Source: Xestospongia muta (lineage: Eukaryota; Porifera; Demospongiae; Haplosclerida; Petrosiidae). From it: 64,000 bases of DNA. This document shows, in pieces, positions 13,591 through 24,979 of the stretch (the first letter of the stretch is position 1; the number at the start of each line of letters is the position of its first letter). The stretch lies in contig OY848929.1 in assembly GCA_963693285.1 (NCBI GenBank), positions 4,652,501 through 4,716,500 on the forward strand, in the 5' to 3' direction. The notes beneath the pieces are model-generated. The model was given only the letters and a program-made list of their open reading frames with translations, ran no database searches and was not told the origin of the DNA. The position numbers were made by a program, and so were the translations under genes.

Positions 13591-14584
13591 TTTATTTACT
13601 GTATACTGGTATGTTGTTGTATATGTTATTGCTTAATGTATAACTGTTATTTAAGCAGAGGGTTATAGGTTTGTTCCTATCTAAACTAACATTCATTTGG
13701 GAATTATATGCACGTATAGAAAACACATATAATAAATGGTATGATATCAATAAATTGTTTAACAGACCATTTAATGCATCCCACAATGTAATAATGGAAT
13801 CTACTTCATACAAGACAGCTTGTTAAACTAAATATAGCCATAACATCAATATAAGGCAGTCATTTAACGACTACTTAATCTAGCTTAATTTTATTGATAT
13901 GCACCCATACCCAAGTAAGAATGCTTGAACACGTGTGACCGAACATATTACTTCATGAAATTTCTGTGAGACACATACATTCCATGTGTTAACACAGAAG
14001 TTATCGTGTAATAAAATAGCTTTGAGATAAAGCATAATCATAAGCAGACACAATTCTGGTGATTGTTTGGGCTAGCAACCTTTCTTGTGTTATGTGTTAT
14101 AACAAATTTCTAAATAATCAAATTTATAGGACTTTTGTCATCAAGCAATGCTCAAGTTAATCATGTCATATCAATCTTTAAGACCATATTAAGCCTAAAA
14201 TCATAAATGTTTACTTTATTATGTGTAATTTGAAACTTCAAGTGGAAACAGAAATTAGATATTTCTCCAACACAAGCATTGCCATAAGTTCTAATATGTC
14301 GGTAATGTAGTTATTTGTAAAAACTGAGTAACTTTTAAGAGTATACTAAGTAATTCAATACAACTTTACTTATTTTATGAATATTATTAAGAGGGTCTTT
14401 TACTCACAACTACGACAACAATATGAGTTACGCATCAATAAACCAGAAATTGTACTACAGTCGAGAATCTCAAATTACAGTACTTTCTTACCTTGCTTCT
14501 CTTTCCAGAGGGCTCTGTGATAGTTTTCCTATTGAGAAATCCACACTGCAGAGGATTAGAAAGATTGTGAATGATGTTTAGCAT
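5453..14584 (-). CDS. Multidomain scaffold: PH - SH3 - PDZ - macro domain
   Basis: 25-exon model of about 1,409 residues, all phases consistent. Exons (high to low): 14492-14584, 13214-13273, 12871-12939, 11929-12101, 11623-11675, 11240-11312, 11108-11136, 10885-11037, 10506-10637, 10214-10420, 9138-10099, 8752-9048, 8515-8692, 8434-8469, 8296-8385, 8172-8229, 8019-8120, 7878-7965, 7613-7800, 7454-7529, 7100-7400, 6929-7045, 6187-6284, 5932-6132, 5453-5848. PH domain (about 14-145): CGFLNRKTI, DRQWQTLWCQL, HLFRLILANNAEYLFQAP, MLQWVSNAK. SH3 (exon 10214-10420): LKKGDHVEVLGRLPNGWCRC. A long Ser-rich and Glu-rich linker follows. PDZ (exons 7878-7529): RYGFHLE, PGSPAFVAGLYPGDQILRVN. Macro domain (exons 7400-5932): LGGSGQFDVRRVLQAAG, LTQGYNLPT, VICHAVF, VREWLEE. 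The C-terminal tail is acidic. No RhoGAP or guanylate-kinase domain is seen. It is likely a cortical adaptor. The start codon is the first ATG before the PH domain; an upstream exon cannot be excluded. Confidence 0.82.
5932..7180 (-). other. Macro-domain coding exons of the scaffold
   Basis: Four exons encode a fold matching the macro (Appr-1''-p processing) family in order: DVLVIP strand, LGG-rich loop, helix ending RRVLQAAG, GENILTQGYNLP, VICHAVF, a helix with SCCRNAL, VREWLEE and QIVFAIPSS, RYFP. The Asn-Ala-Ala-Asn motif that contacts ADP-ribose is replaced by IPLRSES, and the second loop (normally Gly-rich STGIYGFP-like) reads SACVSPYL. The fold call rests on ordered motif matches, not on an alignment score. 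Confidence 0.72.
10640..10671. repeat. (GA)n microsatellite at a 3' splice site
   Basis: GA run on the + strand, so CT in the sense of the minus-strand scaffold gene. It lies immediately upstream of the acceptor of exon 10506-10637. Similar tracts occur at 12122-12145 (before exon 11929-12101) and 13552-13582 (inside an intron). Confidence 0.85.
11621..11622 (-). other. GC-AG intron donor
   Basis: Exon 11623-11675 ends AG|gcaagt on the minus strand, a canonical GC-type donor with otherwise perfect U1 complementarity. No in-frame GT alternative is nearby, and the phase fits the next exon at 11312. Confidence 0.75.
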
Positions 14585-17382
14585 CTTAGTTCGAACCACT
14601 AGGCAATACACCTAGCGCTACAGTTAACGCTACTCGAGTACACTACGTAATAAAATCATAAATTTATACGATACGCAGTCTATTACTGCCGTAATATTAA
14701 GCTAACCGGAACACAAACACAAAAGGCTAATAAGTTGGGTGGAGGTCGCTAGTGGAGTGCCTCTGCCAGCTAGTATATGGCTGCTGGCCACAATGGCATA
14801 ACTCAAGGAAAATTAACACTACATAACATGCTGAAATACGTTTCTTGCATAAGCACCATTTCAACAATTAATATCTATGATCTTGATAAATTCACTAATT
14901 GTTTCTTGCTAATCAATCGTGAAATCCCAGCAACAGTGATTGTGTCAAGTTAGATCATAAGTATAAAGTCTTGTAACCAAAGAAACGGCAGCAAAGTTAC
15001 TCACCCCAACTTGTTAGTAGTAATTATTAAGTGACAACACAAAGGAACTGACTTGGCAGAGTTTGCAAACATTACTGCTACCTTAGAGTAAAAAATCCTT
15101 TGGATTTACATTCATAACCTATTGAGACCACAAATATTAGTGTTTAAAACTCTACTACAAGAGTACACTGATACACAATGCTATTTAAGATGGCAACAAT
15201 GTTTACAGACATTCTTAGACTTTAACCATTTGAATTAGAGAAATTAGACACTATTGTACACCCTAACTAAATTTGTCTAACAGAGATCCAATATTTTAAA
15301 TAAGATTGCATTAAGAAATCCGTACTTCTTGTCATCTCCATCAGTTGAGTCAATGAATCAAGATCTCTGATAAGTCTGTTTTGATTCTAACATCAAAACA
15401 TTTCACCTTTTACTTCACTTAATTTTACCAAACAAGACAGTTAACAAAGATTTGAGTCTATCACTGATATGGATGGACGACGGACTTAATTGTTCATGGT
15501 ATCACTTAATTTTCAAATTCCTTTTTAGCAGGAAATTTACAAGGACTTAATAAAAGCATTTATGTAGCGATAGTAATATTGTAATTAGCAACAGATGATA
15601 GCCCATCCTACAAATTATCTCTATTGAAGCAATTTCACAGCTTTGATATAAGTATCTCAGAGTACAAAGATATAATTGTATTACGAAGTGGACCATGTAG
15701 TAACTTAAGTCAATCATAGTACAATTAACTTGTAGTATATACGATACAGTACAAACAAACTCAGCATGTATAAGACGGTGCATTGTCAGTGTAATTCACT
15801 GTTGGTAGCAGTAACAATTTGAATTTGTCAATAACATGACTACTAAGAAGAAAACAACCATTGGGCGTCAATTAAGTTAATCTGTAACTCTAATTCAAAC
15901 CAACCATGTATTGATTAACCACGTGGTTTGACTTGATCAACAGATTCCATACAATGACTAATCTTTATAGATGATCAGACACTAAATTAGTAACTTGAAA
16001 TGGTTGAGTAGTAGTACCATATTTAAAATATAATGATGCTATTGAAGTAAGTGATTAAATTAAATAGACACGTCAACTACAAAGGCCTATTCCATTCCAA
16101 AAGAACATATACGGGCTACATTCTTGTTTCATACTCCTATTTACATACCACTTAAACAATTTGCTAGTCTTCATATCATTTCACCCTCAAAGAATGACAT
16201 TCAATGTTAATGTTATCGGTACTTGGTTCAAATGTAAACATTTTTGTATACCAAACACAGAAATTACCTTTCTGTTTTATTATATTCATCCTTAACACTA
16301 AAGTCAGTATGCATATTTGTTAATAGGCATAAGAATTGTAAATGGTGTGAAATTCTTTAATGCTTTAATTTATTAGTTGACAGTTTGTAGCGACTGAACA
16401 TATTAGCTTACCACTTTGTCAAAGTCAGTTATTGTATAGAGACTTGATGAAGGAGACATACTAGCTCGGTGAGATTGTATAGACCGGACAGACATGACTT
16501 ATGGTCTAAATTTAAAGTGTGCAATAGTTAACAGAAGAAAACACAGATAACGTTAGAACTTTAAATTCTAAACAATGCCCAAATTCTCTAGAGAACCAAG
16601 GCATAATAAGATAATTTTTACAGGCTGTTGGTGGAATAAAATTATTAATTATAAGCATTATTTGGTAAATGTAACTTATATGTGTCTTTATAGTATATTT
16701 ATATATATATATATGTATACATATATATATATATATATGTGGGAACAAAAGCATCACTTACTTGTAAGTAAGCAGACACCAGTCAGTGCAGACACAAGTA
16801 TTGAAAGACACTAGCTGATGCCAATGAATTTTGATACAGCAAAGTTAGAGACTGAACTATTTGGTATTCGAGATTCCCAGCAACGCTTGTCTTCGTGCAA
16901 GATCAAAATGAGGATGTGAATTAATAGTTATTGTTATTCCAAAGCCCACGCGGATTAGCAAACTCCACCCAGGAGCTGGGAAGTCTAATTGCTAGTTTTG
17001 CTATATAAGTAAGCGTTTGTAGAAGAAAAAAAGAAACTTCAAAGCTTTGACAAAAATTCGTGAAGAGACAATTAGAGAGCTACTGTCTTAATACTTTCCC
17101 ATAGATCCGTTCTTTCCTTTTAGGAGGGAGGTTAGCTTATGTTTTTGTTGGTAGATATAATCTACATAGAGTGTTGAACGCTAAATGTGCGCCACAGATA
17201 TCAGAGAATGCTTTTACTCTATTATTTGCGGCGATTACATAACTCAATTTCACTACCCACGTGGTTTGTGTCATAATGATTGATTTCTTGACACGCCTCC
17301 ACAAGAACCATCCGACACACCTTCTGGTAGAAATCAAAAACACAGACAGAAGGAACGCTCTTCATTATTCAAGACAAGACTC
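14585..17382. other. 2.8-kb divergent intergenic region
   Basis: The region separates the start of the scaffold gene (-) from the start of the coiled-coil gene (+), so it should hold both promoters. No convincing exon was found on either strand. Noted inside: a short hairpin next to the scaffold start (14597-14617), an AT-rich palindromic (TA)n tract (about 16696-16741), and a TATA-like ctatataag near 17001. Nothing else stood out. Confidence 0.6.
16696..16741. repeat. (TA)n palindromic tract
   Basis: Two alternating TA runs flank a central gtatac, giving a self-complementary sequence of about 45 nt in the intergenic region. This is a simple-sequence repeat with no associated gene. Confidence 0.8.
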
Positions 17383-19073
17383 ATGGATCGTGGGAGTAGT
17401 AAGGCACATACTAAACGTAACACAATAGAGAGAAGTCCTAGCGAAAATGATTGCGGATTATTGCTTTCAAACCCGAATGCTTCAGAAGATGATTCTATAA
17501 TTTCTCCAAAACTGCTGTCTACCGAGCGACTGTCAAGCAAAGGCAAGCCCAGATCAAAGAGTCCGTCCTTTTTCAAGATGCTTGTTGGAGGTTTACGTAA
17601 ACTTTCCACGCAAGAGCTAGAAGACGCCGACGCTAACAGTGCTGTAAATCTGGAATCTACTTCATTCTCTGACACTGAAGACCCGGTAAGAAATTATATA
17701 TATATATATATAAAATCTTGAAAATTGACTTATCCTTTCACTAATTAAAGAAAAAAATTAGTAATTTTCATGGCATCAATTTAAAACCAAAAGAAATAAT
17801 GTAAATTTACAAATGATAATTTAAAATGACAAAACAGTAAATTTCTTCAGTTTCTTTGTTACACTTTACTTAAATATCTAAATATGTAATGTCTGACAGT
17901 GATATTTTATCAATACAATAAACAGATGATTAACAACACTATTTCTTATCCAAACCATACTGTCCTCATGAAGACGTTATGCTGTCAATTCCTTTGGTAA
18001 TATGAATATTGTTGGACCTAGGGAGTACCTTGCTGGTTGCTATAAACACTGTCTTTGAACAATATCATATTGACTATTATTACATTAACCCTGGATTGTA
18101 AGAATAGCGTTTGTATTTGTTTATGTGGGCAAATAGTGTGATTAAAGATGTCACTGTTTTACGTCTGTGTGCTTTGATCTGGGTTCAAGATGTTTCAGCT
18201 ATGTATATAATTACTTATCATCTTCTTCAAATTATATGTATCATTGACTGTAGTGTTGACTGGACGATCAAGAAAAACAATTAGTGTGTCCCTTTGTAGT
18301 CTTTCCGTCTTGTAACAGTAATATCAATGTAGTATGGCATGTCTGTCTATAATAATATTCTTCATTAGTAATATTTTGATAACTGTACAATTTAATATGG
18401 TGTGATGATGATGTAAGGGATATCTATAGTCAAAAATCTTACTCTATGAACGAGTAATTCAATACGATTGTGGTTACACATAATATTTAAACAAATAGCA
18501 TACTTGAACTGCATATTATGGAAAATTAAATAAAAACAAAGACTTACATTTGACTATAAATGGTTATTGCTTCATTTGTTTTCTCTGAATTCAAGAAGGA
18601 TCAGTGTTGTTTAATTGTCTCACAAACAGTGGTAGAAAATATTGTTTTCTTTTTCCAGTAATTGAAACAGTGTAGGTTGATAAACAACAGATGTCATGTG
18701 TAAAGTGAAATGTTGCCAAAAATCTTATTTAGTGATTACTCTCTATGTAAAATCTAGTACTAAACAATTTGAGAACAAGTCTATAATAGATGACCTAGCC
18801 AAATTTACTGGGGGATTTTTATTTTAGACTGAGGTTGAACTCTTATTGTGCATCTGTATATGCTTGGTTTATATGTCATAGATAGAGCCTGTTGTTAGCT
18901 TAGTCTAAATATGTTGTTTTATGTCTTAAGTGATGCTTGCAACAACAAGTCTATATATGGTCTAATGTAAAATCATAATAAGAGATAACTGAATGACTTT
19001 AGACTCTATTATAATAATAAAATTCACTGGATTTCACATGCCATGAACAATAGTATTGTCATTGTAGAGTGAG

Positions 19074-19138
<65 letters not shown>

Positions 19139-20257
19139 TTAGTAATAGATATAATTGTATTTGCTCACTTATAATACTAAGACCATTTTCTACTTCTTTG
19201 TGACCATTTACTATTGATACCTACAAGGTTATAATATGTTAACAGATGTTGTGTTACAGCCATTAATTCAATAGACTTATTACATATCTTTTGTAATGTC
19301 AAATAACTAATAGAATAAACCATATTGACACACAATTTAGGAATTGTCCTCTCTTAGAGGTGAATACTTTGTCTATACACCTTTGTTTTTTGTGACTCAA
19401 AGTGATTAAAATTGACTTTACACAAAATTGCTTCACTATAAAATTAAGTTAACTTTTCTTATTACACGAACTTAATGTCATAGAGATCTATTGTAGACAG
19501 GATGTTTATTGCTTACGTAAACATCATAAGTAATTATATGATATGATATGTATGACGTAACAAAATTTGTTACTATTTTGTCCAAATAATTGACTAGTAA
19601 GTAACTGACCTTAACCTATAACACATTATGTTTGAAGAAGATAGGAATTTAGAACTTGTAGAGAGTAACTGATGAGATCAAATGAACTTGCTATAGATGG
19701 TGAGGTTGTCTGTTTGTGGTATAGATTTTGGACACTAATATAAACTGTCGTTTCACTGTATGTTTGTAATGTTTTTAACACGATATCATATATGGTCACC
19801 TAGGATATGTTGACTATCAACAAACCTGCTAACACAAAGAATCATGCGCTGTGAATGACCTAAGGCACACTTTTGTAACACCATAATTGACATTGTGTAG
19901 TTTATCTGTTTACTGGAATAGTATGGTATGCAATGTACTAAATGGTGCATTCATACCAAGAGATAGTTTAGTTAGTAACCACTTGACATACTTAAATTGA
20001 GTAATGTTTATTGTCGTAGTTGAAAATTTTGTGGTTGCAGGCATTCCCCCCACAACAGGGATCACCATTAGTGTTTGTTGTTGTAGTAATGTTGTTGTAT
20101 GGCTATATTTGAACTAATAATAGCAGTGTAGGGATTGCTTTCTTATGTGATTGAAGTAGCTGCTTTGTTTTTATTACTGTTCTCTAACACATGCACTGAC
20201 CACATGCTCCATTAGTTAATAATCAAGTCTGTACACTTTGCTATTTTTTGAAATAAC

Positions 20258-20319
<62 letters not shown>

Positions 20320-21837
20320 ACACATACAGACATTTTCTCCTACACCAGAAAAAATTGAGCAAACTGAAAGACAAAGGTACTTAGACTTCTATAGTTAAAT
20401 AGTCTTATCATCAAATTGGTCTTTACAGGATAGACCATTTGGCTACACTACCACGTAGTAAACCAGCAAATTGGCGAAGATCTAGTACAGAAAAAATGGC
20501 CAAATTATCTCTTAATGATGATTTTGAGGAGAATCATCAAACTGAGGTAAAGATGAGAGATATAATACAATTAACATGTTGTTTTGATACTTTGCAGTGT
20601 TTGTTTATATTCATTCTTTATGTAACTTGATTTGAAAACATGTCCATGCACGAACTGGAAATAAAATTGAATTATGCAATTTATATGTTAAAGCATTGTA
20701 ATTTAACATTGTAATGTATTCTGTGTGTATTAATATTGTTGTGTTTATGTAAGTTTGGAATTTAATCATTCTTCACTCTCGCTTACTTTCTTTAGCCAAT
20801 ACTTAACTCCATTGATAGACCCTTTGCAGTTCCAGTTCCAACAAGTCCTAACAGAGAACAGACCCCACTCAGTGAATCTTCTCTCTTCACAGAACCACCA
20901 GTAGAATATCATTCTGTTGGACTGGATGCTTTAGAAATACTCCACAACCAGCTGCAAATACTTGTATGTTTAGATGAATGCCTAACATGTGATAGTTTGT
21001 AATTATTATGAAGTATACTTATTGTTTTATGTGGACATAGTTGAAACCACTGTTTAATTTATATTGTACTATGTATGCATTAGGTTAGACAAGATTGTGA
21101 TGAAGAGATGGCGGACTTTATGGAAGATAAAGGTATAGATAGGATCATGGATGGATTGATGGAATAACAGGCTGATTGAACACACAAACAGAATATAGAA
21201 GTGATTAAAAATAAATTAAAATTGTGTGTACTTTCCTTTTAGTCATAGAGAGCCTTCGAAAACAAATGCGAGATTTACAACACTCGTTGGAATGCTTACA
21301 GCAGTCTGATCAAAACCTTCGTCTCTCTCTCAAAGTAGCAGAACTAAAAACTAAAGAAGCAGAAATCAAACTACACCATAGTTCCAAACGATGTCATAAA
21401 TTAGAACGGGACTGTCGTTGGCTTGAAACAGAATTTAAAATACTTTATCAGAAATACCATGATTTACAGAAACATTTACAAAAGAAAGCAGTACTGCATC
21501 AAATATCAGTGGAACAAAAGAGTCCATTGGTAAGTCTATTTAATTAACATACATCACTACCTCCATTAATTGTTACCATCCCATGTACAAACTTAACATT
21601 ACATTTGACCATATTTTAACCCAGAGACACAGGCGTCCTAACTCATCACAGCAATCTCGAAGACAAAGATCATTTGATACATCATCAGCTCCATCATTTC
21701 CTCCCGTCAGAAGACATAACAGTTCAGAGTTAATTTATAATCAACAACACCGACATAATACTCATGTTACTCCTACATCCTCGCTTCAACCTAGATTACA
21801 TAGTGGGAGTCTTAGCCATACAGAAACTAGAGTATGA
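17383..21837 (+). CDS. Unrecognised coiled-coil protein, Ser-rich N terminus
   Basis: Seven-exon model, about 394 residues: 17383-17685, 20330-20376, 20429-20546, 20796-20963, 21084-21132, 21243-21529, 21625-21837; phases agree. The ATG at 17383 follows in-frame non-coding sequence. Residues 1-100 are basic and Ser-rich with many potential phosphosites (KGKPRSKSPSFFKMLVGG). Middle exons carry LPRSKPANWRRSSTEK and Pro/Ser-rich sequence. Exons 21084-21529 form a continuous amphipathic helix region (VIESLRKQMRDLQHSLECL through KYHDLQKHLQKKA), a likely parallel coiled coil. The tail is rich in Arg, Ser, Gln and His (RRQRSFDTSSAPSF). I recognise no family. It may be a cytoskeletal or centrosomal adaptor, but that is only a guess from composition. 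Confidence 0.7.
19075..19132 (+). repeat. (CT)n microsatellite
   Basis: About 58 nt of CT/TC repeat in the long first intron of the coiled-coil gene. Confidence 0.95.
20260..20317 (+). repeat. (CT)n microsatellite at 3' splice site
   Basis: About 58 nt of CT/TC repeat ending 12 nt before the exon at 20330. It probably acts as the polypyrimidine tract. Confidence 0.93.
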
Positions 21838-22143
21838 TGTCATGTGACATCATAAGGTGTCACATGTGATGTTTGATGTTAGTTAATTTGTATTGTATTA
21901 AAATGCAGTTGTATATAAAATAGAGACAGTTGAAATAATTATGAATCACAAATTTTTATTCCAGTGTGCCGTACAAAACTTATACTTATTTATAATCATT
22001 ATTAATTTTATAATAGTTATTATTATTCATAAAATTGTTAATAATACCGTATATTATACAAATGAATGCTAATAAATCACCTAAAATTTTAAAGTGAAAG
22101 CTCACGTGAACGAGCACATGGTCCTTTTTGTGGAGTTTACAAA
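21838..22143 (+). other. Short intergenic region upstream of eS26
   Basis: About 300 bp of AT-rich sequence that must contain the 3' end of the coiled-coil gene and the promoter and 5' UTR of the ribosomal protein gene. No clear TATA box or 5' TOP start could be assigned. Confidence 0.5.
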
Positions 22144-22744
22144 ATGGTAGGTATTGGTTTTATATTTCGTATAATCTTCAATCATTATAGACTCAAAAAA
22201 GAAGAAACAATGGTCGGTCAAAGAAAGGACGAGGACATGTTCCCTATGTGAGGTGTACAAATTGTGCTAGATGTGTCCCAAAGGTGAAATAAACGTTTTG
22301 AACTTGGCAGGAGTGTTATTTTATGTGTATGTAGGACAAAGCTATTAAGAAGTTTGTCATTAGGAATATTGTTGAGGCTGCAGCTGTAAGGGATTTAGCT
22401 GATGCGTCTGTTTATGACAGTAAGTCTTTAATTATTTTTTAACAAAAACTTCTTGTTATTGTTAGGTTATCCTCTACCAAAACTCTATCACAAACTTATG
22501 TATTGTGTTAGCTGTGCCATTCACAGTAAGATAGTACGTAACCGATCCAAAGAAGCTCGTAGAGATCGCACTCCACCTCCAAGATTTAGACCACGGGTAA
22601 ACAAAAAATTACATTTTTCAAATGTTTTGATTTCTTCATATCTTGTAGTTGGATGATCAGCCAGCTCGTCAGACTGGTGGTGGTGCTGGTGGTAGTGGAG
22701 GAGGAACAGGTCCACAGCAGCCCACTGCTCCAATAAGGACATAA
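22144..22744 (+). CDS. RPS26: 40S ribosomal protein eS26
   Basis: Component of the small ribosomal subunit near the mRNA exit channel. Exons: 22144-22146 (the ATG alone, followed by gtaggt), 22191-22283, 22335-22419, 22466-22596, 22649-22744; about 135 residues. Conserved landmarks: [16 protein letters not shown], the zinc-binding [46 protein letters not shown] and [11 protein letters not shown]. These match vertebrate RPS26 almost residue for residue. The C-terminal tail after FRPR is longer than in human and Gly/Gln-rich ([16 protein letters not shown]). Introns are 44-52 nt, too short for a box C/D or H/ACA snoRNA. Confidence 0.97.
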
Positions 22745-23078
22745 TGACCCATTGGAATATACTTTATTGCATTTAATGTGCAAATGAAAATATCAAATTT
22801 ACACTAAACCGTTATAGGTTCATTTATATCTTAACTGTGCATGCATCAACTTTGATGGGATGCCGTGAACAAGAAGTTTGCGCATTAGCCATTTCACAAC
22901 AGCATGACAATAGCATTATTATAATTATTGCTTGGTTGCTTGTAGTAAGGTGTGGTGCTCAGACAAATGATTCGAACTAATATATTTGAATTTTGATTTA
23001 CGTTATTAATTCTTTCTTTATATCAAAATCATTTCAAAGTGGATGCACAATATACATAGCTAATTCAACAATTTCTTT
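22745..23078. other. Convergent intergenic region, eS26 / methyltransferase A
   Basis: 3' flanks of two convergent genes. From 22911 onward the sequence is the downstream edge of the methyltransferase duplication unit (matching sequence at 24047). No gene was seen. Confidence 0.6.
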
Positions 23079-23923
23079 TCATTTTTTGGTTGCTTTCAAC
23101 AGGAAATAGTAGTCTGGTAAATCTTTTGAACTAACACCTTTAAAATCAGTATCATTTAATTTTTTAATGCCTTCTTCAATCTCTTCATCAGACAACATCT
23201 CCAACACACTGAAACATCTTTGACGAAGTTGTTGAAAGTATTCTTCTTTAGAATGACAATGAACATACGATTCTTCTCCTTTTTCAACATCAAATCCAGC
23301 ATCTTTAAGATATTCCTCCATTGTATCAAGAGAAAGTGGTCTACAAAGTTTTTTAACTTCCTCCCAGAGCAATGTCTCGGGATTTTCAATGATAAGGAGT
23401 TGGCTCTCAGAGTGCATTTTATCATAGAGTTTCTTAAATGCTGCTTGAAGGTGTGGAAAATGGTGGACACATTGACAAATTAGTATCTTGTTGTAATCCA
23501 AGACTTGTTTTGAATCAAGAAATTCATCAAAAGTTGCTTGCATTGTCACGATACCTTCTCTTTTTTTTGCTATTTCTAACAAATGGGGACTGGGATCAAC
23601 AGCTAATATTGGTATTTGTAGACCTGTAATATATAATTGTATGTAATGGAAGTTTACATAGTGAATGGAAATATCACCTGCTTTCTTTCCAATCAAATAA
23701 GTCACTCCTGCTGTTCCAGCACCAATATCAACCAATCGATCATCATTGTGCAAGTCTAACCACTTTACAGCAACCTCTGCTACATCGCCATATCTATGCT
23801 GATAGAATGAGTCATAAGAAGATGCTATCTTCTGATAATGATCTGTAAATAGGACAAAGTAACTATAACACGTTCATTTAAGAGCCTTTTACCTGTTAAC
23901 AGATTCTGCGAAGTAATATCCAT
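23079..23923 (-). CDS. SAM-dependent class I methyltransferase, copy A
   Basis: Three exons: 23893-23923, 23678-23842, 23079-23623; about 246 residues. Start MDITSQNLL. SAM-binding motif I is VDIGAGTAGVTYLIG, the acidic end of strand 2 is LAVDPSP, and the motif IV/post region is YNKILICQCVHHFPH. The fold fits the Methyltransf_11/25 group of small-molecule methyltransferases; the substrate is unknown. The second intron is 54 nt, a multiple of three and free of stops, so retention would insert 18 residues just after motif I. Copy A differs from copy B at scattered residues (for example CQCVHHF versus CRSVHHF, and ATKK at the end). Confidence 0.85.
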
Positions 23924-24125
23924 GTCTTGCAGAGTAGCCAAACCTCCCTTCACGTTCTTTAATTAGTGGGAGGGTCTGACTAATCATTCGTTATCGGTAC
24001 ACGTGGCGTGGCGTGGCGTTAGCGAGTATTTTTGATTTTACCTAAATAGCATTATTATAATTATTGTTTGTAGTAAGGTGTGGTGCTCAGACAAATGATT
24101 CGAACTAATATATTTGAAGTTTGAT

Positions 24126-24979
24126 TTAACTTTTGAATGCTTTCGTTGCTTTCAACAGGAAATAATGTTCTGGTAAATCTTTTGAACTAACACCTTTAAA
24201 ATCAGTATCATTTAACTTTTTAATGCCTTCTTCAATCTCTTCATCAGACAACATCTCTAACACACTGAAACATCTTTGACGAAGTTGTTGAAAGTATTCT
24301 TCTTTAGAATAACAATAAACATACAATTCTTCTCTTTTTTCAACATCAAATCCAGCATCTTTAAGATATTCCTCCATTGTATCAACAGACAGTGGTCTAA
24401 ATAGTTTTTTAACTTCCTCCCAGAGCAATTTGTCAGGAGTTTCAATGATAAAGAGTTGGCTCTCAGGGTGCATTTTATCATAGAGTTTCTTAAATGCTGC
24501 TTGAAGGTGTGGAAAATGATGGACAGATCGACAAATTAGTATTTTGTTATAATCCAAGACTTGCTTTGAATCAAGAAACTCATCAAAAGTTGCTTGCATT
24601 GTCACAATACCTTCTCTTTTCTTTGCTATTTCTAACAAATGGGGACTAGGATCAACAGCTAATATTGGCATTTGTAGACCTGTAATATATAATTGTATGT
24701 AATGGAAGTTTACATAGTGAATGGAAATATCACCTGCTTTCTTTCCAATCAAATAAGTCACTCCTGCTGTTCCAGCACCAATATCAACCAATCGATCATC
24801 ATTGTGCAAGTCTAACCACTTTACAGCAACCTCTGCTACATCGCCATATCTATGCTGAAAGAATGAGTCATAAGAAGATGCTATCTTCTGATAATGATCT
24901 GTTATTAGGACAAAGTAACTATAACACGTTCATTTAAGAGCCTTTTACCTGTTAACAGATCCTGCGAAGTAATATCCAT
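24126..24979 (-). CDS. SAM-dependent class I methyltransferase, copy B
   Basis: Three exons at the same positions as copy A: 24949-24979, 24734-24898, 24126-24679; about 249 residues. It has the same VDIGAGTAGVTYLIG and LAVDPSP motifs and ends ATKAFKS, four residues longer than copy A. The 54-nt stop-free intron is preserved (24680-24733). It lies directly upstream of copy A in the same orientation. The promoter side faces TGS1 across about 455 bp. Confidence 0.85.

Larger units (their letters stand above)
17686..20329 (+). other. 2.6-kb first intron of coiled-coil gene
   Basis: Unusually long for this locus. It contains two long CT microsatellites (19075-19132 and 20260-20317), the second close to the acceptor of the next exon. 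No internal gene was seen on either strand. The length is consistent with a regulatory first intron, but no specific element was identified. Confidence 0.6.

Noticed and set aside
5453..14584. Assignment as an ARHGAP21/23-type PDZ-PH-RhoGAP protein
   Set aside because: Domain order is PH first, an SH3 is present, and no RhoGAP motif was found in any exon.
14588..14650. gttcgaacc suggesting a tRNA T-arm
   Set aside because: No acceptor stem, D-arm or anticodon arm could be folded around it on either strand.
15547..17343. Several 65-80 codon open frames in the 2.8-kb intergenic gap
   Set aside because: Hydrophobic AT-rich translations with no motif, no splice support and no neighbouring coding exons.
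23079..24979. One of the duplicated methyltransferases being a pseudogene
   Set aside because: Both copies keep the full frame, SAM motifs and splice sites; no disabling change was seen.
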